From positions 1,505,180-1,569,179 of the forward strand of contig NZ_CP022999.1 of NCBI RefSeq assembly GCF_002277895.1: DNA of 64,000 nucleotides. The letters are read 5' to 3'. The DNA comes from Rhizobium sp. 11515TR (lineage in GTDB: Bacteria; Pseudomonadota; Alphaproteobacteria; Rhizobiales; Rhizobiaceae). The position numbers were made by a program, and so were the translations under genes. Under the pieces are notes generated by a model. It saw nothing but the letters and a program-made list of their open reading frames with translations. It had not been told where the DNA came from and made no database searches. Shown here piece after piece: positions 34,997-41,642 of the stretch (position 1 is its first letter; each line of letters opens with the position of its first letter).

Positions 34997-35908
34997 ATGG
35001 ATATCGTATGCGCATTGCAAACATTCATGCGGGTGGTGGAGACTGGCTCCTTTTCCGCCGCAGCGATTGATCTCAGGCTGACGCAGCCTGCTGTTTCGCG
35101 CCAGGTTTCGGCGCTGGAAGCGCATCTCAACACACGTCTGCTGCATCGCACGACCACCGCGCTGGCGCTGACGGCGGAGGGGGAGCAGATCATCCCGATG
35201 GCACGCAAGGTCATCGAAGCGGTCGAGGCGCTTAGTGAAACCACATGTCGTGATGGCGGGCGCGTAGCCGGCAAGGTGCGGCTGGCTTTGCCGACACCGC
35301 TCGGGCTTTACGTCAGCGACCGGCTCGGGATGCTGCTCGAACGCCATCGGGGACTTTCCGTCGATTTGCTCTTTCGTGAGGAACCGTCCGACCTTGTTGA
35401 AGAGGGGATCGATCTTGAGGTACGGCTGGGAACGGTTGCGGACTGCAGTCTGATGTGCCGCAGAATTGGATGGACGACGGCCTTTCTCGTTGCCGCACCT
35501 TCCTATCTACAAAAGCGGGCAGCACCTAAAACGCCGGACGATGTCAGCGCTCATGATTGTATCTGTTACAATCGCGCCGGAAATGGCCAGGCATGGTCGT
35601 TCTCAAATGGCGCCGAGGACGTTACCGTGCGAATCGCGCCGCGCCTCGTCGCCAGCAATGCGGTTGCCGTTCACCGTGCCGTGCTGGCTGGCAATGGGAT
35701 TGCGGTACTTTCCCACATTCTTGTCGGGTCCGACATCGAGGAAGGCAGGCTGGTGAATGTCATGCGAGACTTTCCGCCGAGCCGGGTCGCCATCAGCGTC
35801 GTCTACCCGTCGCGTCGGAACCTGCCGTTGCGCATCAGGACGGTCCTCGACTTCCTGATTGAGATAGTCGGCAGGGATCCGCTGATGGCGACCGCGTCTT
35901 CTCATTGA
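34997..35908 (+). CDS. LysR-family transcriptional regulator
   Basis: 303 residues from ATG about 34997 (GTG two codons earlier is an alternative). HTH: LQTFMRVVETGSFSAAAIDL ... QPAVSRQVSALEAHLNTRLL. Effector domain with GLYVSDRLGMLLERHRGLSV and VHRAVLAGNGIAVLSHILVG. Of the common short-effector subgroup (CrgA-like). Divergent from the AhpD-like gene and convergent with the MFS exporter; either could be its target. Confidence 0.9.
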   Translation: MDIVCALQTFMRVVETGSFSAAAIDLRLTQPAVSRQVSALEAHLNTRLLHRTTTALALTAEGEQIIPMARKVIEAVEALSETTCRDGGRVAGKVRLALPTPLGLYVSDRLGMLLERHRGLSVDLLFREEPSDLVEEGIDLEVRLGTVADCSLMCRRIGWTTAFLVAAPSYLQKRAAPKTPDDVSAHDCICYNRAGNGQAWSFSNGAEDVTVRIAPRLVASNAVAVHRAVLAGNGIAVLSHILVGSDIEEGRLVNVMRDFPPSRVAISVVYPSRRNLPLRIRTVLDFLIEIVGRDPLMATASSH

Positions 35909-35967
35909 TCATTGATTGCTTGGATGGCGCCTGGATCGTTGAACGTCATCCGCATGAAAAGTGGGAT

Positions 35968-37338
35968 TCACGCTCGCTTGAGATATCGCCACGCCGCCAT
36001 GCTGCCGAAGAGCTGAAAACCGCCGCCGCAAAACATGGCGACGATGAACCCGAAAGCGGGCTCCTGGAAGAACGCGTAGACGGATCCGAGTGCGGCCACG
36101 CCGATGGTTGCGCCAACCATGCGTGCGACGTTGATCAGTGCGCTCGCAGTTCCGGCGCGCTCACGGACGACACTCGAAACCGCGACTGCTGTGAGAGGTC
36201 CGGTCGCCATGCCCATCCCGATACCGGTCAGCAGCAGGCCGAATTCCTCGGCGATGAACAGGTTAGCGTCAAAAGCGATACCGAGCAGAAGGTTACCCAG
36301 TCCTATCGTCGCCAATCCGATGCTGATAGTGTGCCGTTTTCCCAGATGTTCCGAGAAGAAGCCAGAAAAGGGTGAGATTGCTACGAAGCTCAGTGCCATG
36401 GGCAATAGTGCCAGCCCTACCGCGATTGGAGAGAGTCGATTGAGGCTGAGCGAGGCGAGAGGAAACAGAAAGAGCGTCCCGTACATGCCGAACGTCATTG
36501 CGGCCGTTCCTGCCATCGCCCCGCTGAACCGCCCGGTGGAAAACATCGAAAGCGGCACGAGAGCCCGCTGATCGAGGCGTCGTTCCACCAGGATGAAAAG
36601 CACCAGCAGACCGAAGCCGCAAAGTCCCAGCAGGATCGTCCAGACTATCGGAAAATGCGAGGATTCGATTGCTGCCAGGGTGATGGCGGTGAGCGACAAT
36701 ATGCCCAATAGCTGACCCAGCGTGTCGAACGATCGTCCCTTTTTATCCGCGCTTTCCAAGATCCAAGGCAATGCTCCGGCAGCCGCCGCCACGCCGATTG
36801 GAACCACGACGAGGAAGACTGCGCGCCAACCGAAATTGTGGATCAGATATCCGCCAAGGCTTGGCCCGACGGCAAGCGACATGCCGTTGCAGCCGGCGCA
36901 GATACCGAGCGCTCGTCCGCGAATCCGCTCGTCTGGATAGATCACTCGAATGAGCGAGAGAGAGGCCGGTATCAGAAGGGCCGATCCGAGGCCGGTTATC
37001 GCTCTGGCGCCGATCAGGATTGTGATTGTCGGAGCCAAGGCGCATCCAAGGCTTGCGACTGTGAAGATGACGCAGCCGATGATGAAAATCAGCCGACGCC
37101 CGTAAAGATCGGCAAGCAGACCGCCACTGATCAGAAGCGCAGCGTAGACGAGATTGTAGGCGTCGACGACCCACTGCATCTGGGTCACGGAAGCCTGGAG
37201 GCTCTTGCCGATTGGCTGGACAGCCAGATTGACAACCGATGTGTCGACCTGCGCAACGATCACGCCCAGGCAGAGAATAGTCAGAGAAGCAGGATGTAGT
37301 TTCGAAGTCCGGCCGTCGCGCTGTTCGATTGAATGCAT
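35968..37338 (-). CDS. MFS exporter, DHA2 (14-TM, EmrB/QacA-like) family
   Basis: 456 residues. Opening LTILCLGVIVAQVDTSVVNL carries the DHA2 motif D1 (VAQVDTSVVNLA); motif A appears as GGLLADLYGRRLIF and motif C-like GPSLGGYLIHNFGWRAVFLV. Fourteen hydrophobic helices can be counted. Proton-driven multidrug or metabolite export across the inner membrane. No adaptor (EmrA) gene nearby, so it likely works alone. Converges on LysR with 59 bases between. Confidence 0.9.
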   Translation of the reverse strand: MHSIEQRDGRTSKLHPASLTILCLGVIVAQVDTSVVNLAVQPIGKSLQASVTQMQWVVDAYNLVYAALLISGGLLADLYGRRLIFIIGCVIFTVASLGCALAPTITILIGARAITGLGSALLIPASLSLIRVIYPDERIRGRALGICAGCNGMSLAVGPSLGGYLIHNFGWRAVFLVVVPIGVAAAAGALPWILESADKKGRSFDTLGQLLGILSLTAITLAAIESSHFPIVWTILLGLCGFGLLVLFILVERRLDQRALVPLSMFSTGRFSGAMAGTAAMTFGMYGTLFLFPLASLSLNRLSPIAVGLALLPMALSFVAISPFSGFFSEHLGKRHTISIGLATIGLGNLLLGIAFDANLFIAEEFGLLLTGIGMGMATGPLTAVAVSSVVRERAGTASALINVARMVGATIGVAALGSVYAFFQEPAFGFIVAMFCGGGFQLFGSMAAWRYLKRA

Positions 37339-37448
37339 GACATTTCCTCACGGAAACAAACGTAGCGCAGCTTGTTTGGTTTCACTCTGAAGGCATCGAA
37401 GTATCGAAAGACAAGGATGATCACGCGTACCGAAGGGCACCCATGCCG

Positions 37449-37473
37449 GGAACAAGCCTGTTCCGCGCGAGTT
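37449..37473 (+). promoter_or_regulatory. EcfG-type promoter of nuoB
   Basis: GGAAC (37449-37453), 17 bases, GTT (37471-37473). The predicted transcript start is about 20 bases before the nuoB ATG. Confidence 0.72.
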
Positions 37474-37500
37474 CGGGAGCTTTCCACGGGAGAGCCGACC

Positions 37501-38058
37501 ATGTCTTCCTACAAAGACCGGCCTGTCATCAGAGATTTTCAACATCCCGGCCAGGCGCCGACTGGTGACCCTTTCATGGGAACGATCAACAACGAACTCG
37601 CCGACAAGGGTTTTCTCGTCACGAGCACGGACGAGTTCGTCAGTTGGGCGCGCACCGGATCGCTGATGTGGATGACGTTCGGGCTTGCCTGTTGCGCCAT
37701 CGAGATGATGCAGATGTCGATGCCGCGCTATGATGTGGAACGCATTGGCGCCGCGCCGAGAGGTAGCCCGCGGCAGTCGGATCTGATGATCGTTGCCGGC
37801 ACCGTGTGCAACAAGATGGCACCGGCGCTGCGCAAGGTTTATGACCAGATGCCGGAGCCACGTTACGTGATCTCCATGGGATCATGCGCCAATGGCGGCG
37901 GCTATTATCACTATTCCTATTCTGTCGTGCGCGGATGCGATCGGATTATTCCGGTCGATATTTATGTGCCTGGTTGCCCGCCGACCGCGGAGGCCTTGTT
38001 TTATGGAATTCTGCTTCTCCAGCGCAAGATTCGCCGCAATGGGACGATCGAACGATAG
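37501..38058 (+). CDS. nuoB: NADH-quinone oxidoreductase subunit B, stand-alone paralog
   Basis: 185 residues from ATG 37501 (GGGAGA upstream; the longer frame has no site). NuoB hallmark parts: LMWMTFGLACCAIEMM (Cys-Cys of cluster N2), VAGTVCNKMAPALRKVYDQM, ISMGSCANGGGYYHYSYSVV and VDIYVPGCPPTAEAL, so all four N2 cysteines are present. No other nuo gene lies in the window. It follows a consensus EcfG-type promoter, so it is probably a stress-expressed substitute subunit of complex I or part of another enzyme. Length and motifs are those of functional NuoB. Confidence 0.92.
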   Translation: MSSYKDRPVIRDFQHPGQAPTGDPFMGTINNELADKGFLVTSTDEFVSWARTGSLMWMTFGLACCAIEMMQMSMPRYDVERIGAAPRGSPRQSDLMIVAGTVCNKMAPALRKVYDQMPEPRYVISMGSCANGGGYYHYSYSVVRGCDRIIPVDIYVPGCPPTAEALFYGILLLQRKIRRNGTIER

Positions 38059-38126
38059 CCGACACCCGTCGGCCTCGCTCTCCGCGGCGGCGTCGCTGGG
38101 ACTGTGACGTTTATTTAGATTCTCAT

Positions 38127-38151
38127 GGAACAAGCTCAAGATGCAGCCGTT
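38127..38151 (+). promoter_or_regulatory. EcfG-type promoter upstream of the sigma gene
   Basis: GGAAC (38127-38131), 17 bases, GTT (38149-38151) followed by CC, so the site is symmetric and could fire on either strand. Predicted leader to the sigma GTG is about 210 bases; no small gene with a ribosome site was seen in it. Confidence 0.58.
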
Positions 38152-38369
38152 CCCCTAGCAGATGCAAGGAACATCGAAGCCTCAAGATCGCAACGAAGCT
38201 CCCGAAACGCATTGCAAACAGCAAGTCTGCTCAAATCAAGGTCAATGAAGGCATTATCCGAGGTCCACAGGCCACCGGTGCCGGTCTAGCGTATTGACGG
38301 CAGCTGAAACCACGCATTGCGCGGCAATGCTGGAACGGTCGTTGTGCGCGTTCTTCAAGGAGAAAAATT

Positions 38370-38873
38370 GTGACCGATAGCCCCAGCACCCCCGATCTGC
38401 AAAACGAAATAGTGGAGCTTATTCCGGCCCTTCGTGCATTCGCCCGATCGTTTCATAGAAACGCCAGCGATGCCGACGATCTCGTGCAGGAAACTTTGGC
38501 GAAAGCGCTGGCCAATCTCAACCAGTTCGATCGAGGCACCCGGCTGAAATCGTGGCTGTTCACGATCATGCGCAATACGTTTTGCACGAAGTTCCGCATT
38601 GCCCGGCGCGAGGCTCCCGGAATCAAGAAATGCGTTTCCGGCGCCGGGGTGGCCCCGCCGTCGCAAGAATGGGCGATACGGGCCAAGGAAATGGAGGAGG
38701 CCTGCAATCTGCTGCCGGAACCTTACCGTGTCGTGCTCGAATATGTTGTCATAGAGGGGCGCTCCTATGATGCCGCTGCCGAGAAATTCGGCTGTGCGAT
38801 CGGTACGGTGAAAAGCCGGCTCAGTCGAGCCCGGCAGCAACTGGCCGCCCACCTTGACGAAGACAGGCATTGA
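38370..38873 (+). CDS. ECF sigma factor, EcfG-like
   Basis: 167 residues from GTG 38370 (AAGGAG 8 bases before). Region 2: ALRAFARSFHRNASDADDLVQETLAKAL ... FDRGTRLKSWLFTIMRN. Region 4: LPEPYRVVLEYVVIEGRSYDAAAEKFG then IGTVKSRLSRARQQL. Both match the ECF15/EcfG group that drives the alphaproteobacterial general stress response. Ten GGAAC-N17-GTT promoters cluster within 11 kb of it. No NepR or PhyR gene is adjacent, so this looks like a secondary EcfG paralog rather than the core cassette. Confidence 0.88.
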   Translation: MTDSPSTPDLQNEIVELIPALRAFARSFHRNASDADDLVQETLAKALANLNQFDRGTRLKSWLFTIMRNTFCTKFRIARREAPGIKKCVSGAGVAPPSQEWAIRAKEMEEACNLLPEPYRVVLEYVVIEGRSYDAAAEKFGCAIGTVKSRLSRARQQLAAHLDEDRH

Positions 38874-38916
38874 TTATGCCTGCACTTCTCAACGTATGGA
38901 GTGGTAATGCATGGCG

Positions 38917-39309
38917 TTAGGTATCTTTATCCGGTATGCCGAACAGTGCCTTGGCAATATGATCGAGGGCGGCTGGCCTTTCGGATAGCACAAAACCCGC
39001 AAAGTTCGTGTCTGCATCGATTGGCTCTCCACCAAGAGCGAAGAGATAGGGAAGCTTTTGCCTGCCGAGCCGTTCGACCAGGGGAAATACCTGGTCCGCC
39101 TCGAGATTCAGGTCGAGTATCGCCGCGTCCAAGTCATTCGCCTCGATGAGATCGGACGCATGTTCGAGATCATGGACCGGACTAACTATAATCGCTCCAA
39201 GCTCGCACAGTTTTTGGCGCACCTCGTCGGTCAGAAAGTAACCGCTCTCTGCCACCAGGAGCCGCTTTCCCGAAAACATTTGGCTATAGAGGGGCGCTAA
39301 ACCTTCCAT
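38917..39309 (-). CDS. Single-domain response-regulator-like protein
   Basis: 130 residues of receiver fold: RLLVAESGYFLTDEVRQKL (the first acidic pair is degenerate, AES for DDD/EDD), phospho-acceptor position in DAAILDLNLE, and weak equivalents for the Thr/Lys (FALGG, FVLSERP). The missing Asp-Asp pair suggests reduced or altered phosphorylation. No output domain. Convergent with the sigma gene, 43 bases apart; such stand-alone receivers are common beside EcfG genes, but a link is not proved. Confidence 0.78.
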   Translation of the reverse strand: MEGLAPLYSQMFSGKRLLVAESGYFLTDEVRQKLCELGAIIVSPVHDLEHASDLIEANDLDAAILDLNLEADQVFPLVERLGRQKLPYLFALGGEPIDADTNFAGFVLSERPAALDHIAKALFGIPDKDT

Positions 39310-39536
39310 TTCTCGATCCGGGTTGGTTCTTGCTTACAGGCGCTGGCGCGTGAACCGAACTGAACCACGGTTCTTATACACGGCAGCCGGCTTTATGCGC
39401 TCGTCAAAGGAGGGCTTTCGGTGAGCGTCACATGGTTTGAGAGAAAATTTTTACCCTTGATCACGAACAAATGCGGCCGGCAAAGGTTTCCGGACTTGAT
39501 GCGATAGAGAGAAAATAGCCGAACGGCTCGGCTTCG

Positions 39537-39561
39537 GGAACAAACGGCCGCGCATATGGTT
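39537..39561 (+). promoter_or_regulatory. EcfG-type promoter of the DUF982 gene
   Basis: GGAAC (39537-39541), 17 bases, GTT (39559-39561). Predicted leader about 33 bases. Confidence 0.7.
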
Positions 39562-39601
39562 CGCGCATAGGGGAGGGGCATCCACGGCATGGGAGAGTTG
39601 G

Positions 39602-39877
39602 ATGCACAATGTGATTGATGTGGAATTCAAGATGCTTTGGACCGCACCCGTTTATCTTGCGACCAGCAGCCGAGACGGCTGTCTGATCCAGGGACCGGAA
39701 GATGCGATCCAATTCCTGTCACGAAGATGGCCTTGCGAACGAAGCAGTTCCTACGCGCGTGCGACGGAAAAATGCGTTGCGGCGGTTTCGCACAAGATTC
39801 CCGTCGAGGCGTCGCGAGCAGCTTTCGTGATTGCCTGCCTCGACGCGCACCTGATGACGGGAAGCAGGTCGTCATGA
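39602..39877 (+). CDS. DUF982 protein
   Basis: 91 residues. DUF982 pattern: GPEDAIQFLSRRWPCERSSSYARATEKCVAAVSHK ... ASRAAFVIACLDA. This small family is nearly confined to Rhizobiales and is often present in many copies; function unknown. Under an EcfG-type promoter here. The 233 bases after it hold overlapping open stretches on both strands that I cannot assign. Confidence 0.8.
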   Translation: MHNVIDVEFKMLWTAPVYLATSSRDGCLIQGPEDAIQFLSRRWPCERSSSYARATEKCVAAVSHKIPVEASRAAFVIACLDAHLMTGSRSS

Positions 39878-40110
39878 AGGCCGGTGACGATGATGCGATT
39901 CCAGAAATAGCGCCTATGAGTTCGGCCGCAAAGCCTTTGCCAAGGGAGCGAGCGGCGGCGACAAGCCTTTCCGCAAGGTGAGCAACGCTGCGATTGAGGC
40001 GTATGGCTTCATGGATGCGCAAAAGATCCGTCGCGGACAGCATAAGCCGGGCCATCGGCCAAACTGATCATCCGTAATTGCTCCCCGTGCCGGACATAAG
40101 CAGATTACCC

Positions 40111-40623
40111 TTACCTTGCGAGGCGCCCATCTCCTTCCCACATCAGCAGAAACTTCCGCGTGATCTGCGGCAGATGATCGTCAAGCCATTTGGCCATCGC
40201 CTGCTCTTCGGTCAAGCTCTGCCGCAGAGCATGTTTCGCTTCATCGAAGTTTCCGGCATCGGCTATCGTCAGCAGTGATTTATATGCCGCAATTTCATAG
40301 TTTTCGAATGCGAAATCGGTGAGGGCGTCTTTCAGCACTTCATTGCTTACGCTTGCATGGCTCATGACAGTCGTCGGGCTGGTGAACGAAAGGATGATAT
40401 CCTTGAGGTTGAGATAATCCTCATCCAAATCCTCAAGGATACGTTCGAGTCGCCTGATTTGATCCTCCGTTTCACCGATGTGCTGTTCAAGTTTTGCCGC
40501 CACTTCCGGATAATTTTCCAAGCGTGACGGTTGTGGTCTTGTTATCCCCAAAGCCTGGTTTTCCATCGCATAGGCGTTTCGAAGGCCGATGACGAACATG
40601 TCGTGGATCTCTGTCTCTGCCAT
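40111..40623 (-). CDS. Ferritin-like DUF892 protein (YciE/YciF family)
   Basis: 170 residues from ATG 40623, supported by the predicted transcript start about 25 bases upstream and by GGAGG. Helical bundle: EIHDMFVIGLRNAYAMENQAL (Glu ligand region), KLEQHIGETEDQIRRLERIL, DFAFENYEIAAYKSLLTIAD (second Glu pair) and LTEEQAMAKWLDDHLPQI. Four Glu/His di-iron positions are recognisable. Family members are osmotic/stress induced in enterobacteria and rhizobia; biochemical role unclear. Confidence 0.88.
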   Translation of the reverse strand: MAETEIHDMFVIGLRNAYAMENQALGITRPQPSRLENYPEVAAKLEQHIGETEDQIRRLERILEDLDEDYLNLKDIILSFTSPTTVMSHASVSNEVLKDALTDFAFENYEIAAYKSLLTIADAGNFDEAKHALRQSLTEEQAMAKWLDDHLPQITRKFLLMWEGDGRLAR

Positions 40624-40654
40624 GATTGCATCCTCCATTAGCCGCTCGTTCTCA

Positions 40655-40679
40655 AACTAGGGCGAATCGGCGTTGTTCC
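40655..40679 (-). promoter_or_regulatory. EcfG-type promoter of the DUF892 gene
   Basis: On the minus strand GGAAC (40679-40675), 17 bases, GTT (40657-40655). Predicted leader about 25 bases. Confidence 0.72.
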
Positions 40680-40748
40680 CGCCGCTTCTGTTGTCCTGAC
40701 GAATACCGGAGGATCGGCAGCATGCGTTGAGTGCGAAATGGATGGTCG

Positions 40749-40773
40749 GGAACCATGCCTGCCAAAGACCGTT
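40749..40773 (+). promoter_or_regulatory. EcfG-type promoter of the first ku gene
   Basis: GGAAC (40749-40753), N16 then CGTT (GTT at 40771-40773), the full consensus. GTT is followed by CC, so the site also reads GGAAC-N17-GTT on the minus strand toward the DUF892 gene. Leader to ATG 40798 about 17 bases. Confidence 0.78.
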
Positions 40774-40797
40774 CCCCTTCCTGGTGGAGGAAAACTC

Positions 40798-41604
40798 ATG
40801 GCGCCAAGATCATTCTGGAAAGGCTATCTCAAACTGTCGCTCGTGACATGTCCGGTCGCCATGGCTCCGGCGACCACCGTTAACGAGAAAGTTCGCTTCC
40901 ACACGCTGAACAGAAAGACGGGCAACCGCATCGTCAGCCAATATGTCGATTCCGTCACGGGCAAAGCGGTCGATGAAGCCGATGAGGTCAAGGGATATGA
41001 GCGCGGCGAGAATGACTATGTCATGCTCGAGGACGAAGAGCTCGATGCCGTCGCTTTGGAAAGTACCAGAACGATCGATATCGAGATGTTCGTACCGCGC
41101 GACAGCATCGAATGGGTCTGGTTCGATACGCCGCATTATCTGACGCCGAACGATGCCGTCGGCGAGGAGGCTTATTGCGTCATTCGTGATGCGATGGCTG
41201 CGAGCCGCATGGTCGGCATATCCCGGCTCGTCATGTATCGCCGTGAGCGTGCCGTCATGCTCGAAGCGCGAGACAAAGGAATCGTCCTGTGGACGTTGCG
41301 ATTTGGTGATGAGGTCCGGAATGAAAGGGATTACTTCGAAGACATCCCCGCAAAATCGGTCGACGCCAAACTGATGAAGCTCGTGGGAGAGCTGATAGAC
41401 GAGCGAACGAAATCATGGGACTCAGGCATGGTCTCCGACCCCGTCCAGGACAAGCTTCTCGATATCATCGCTGCCAAGAAGAAGGGTCGCAAGCGCCCCG
41501 CAAGGGCAAAGCCCGAAGAGGCGCCTGCCACGGGCAATGTCATCAGCATCATGGATGCGCTTCGAAAGAGCCTTTCACGGGAAAAGGCTGCAAAGAAAAG
41601 ATAA
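40798..41604 (+). CDS. ku: Ku DNA end-binding protein (paralog 1)
   Basis: 268 residues from ATG 40798 (GTGGAGG upstream). Opening SFWKGYLKLSLVTCPVAMAP, then VRFHTLNRKTGNRIVSQYVD and VKGYERGENDYVMLEDEEL are the bacterial Ku core; the basic tail KKKGRKRPARAKPEE is present. Ku rings bind double-strand ends and recruit LigD for non-homologous end joining. It converges with ligD; its own EcfG-type promoter lies 25 bases before. Distinct from the second Ku at 44243, so a heterodimer is possible, as reported for rhizobia. Confidence 0.95.
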   Translation: MAPRSFWKGYLKLSLVTCPVAMAPATTVNEKVRFHTLNRKTGNRIVSQYVDSVTGKAVDEADEVKGYERGENDYVMLEDEELDAVALESTRTIDIEMFVPRDSIEWVWFDTPHYLTPNDAVGEEAYCVIRDAMAASRMVGISRLVMYRRERAVMLEARDKGIVLWTLRFGDEVRNERDYFEDIPAKSVDAKLMKLVGELIDERTKSWDSGMVSDPVQDKLLDIIAAKKKGRKRPARAKPEEAPATGNVISIMDALRKSLSREKAAKKR

Positions 41605-41642
41605 TGCGCATCACGGGTCTCAGCCGGGGAAGACGGAGCCTG

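Noticed and set aside
38125..38289. 54-codon frame starting inside the EcfG-type site before the sigma gene (possible NepR)
   Set aside because: Its ATG lies within the promoter -35 element and the product does not show the NepR helices.
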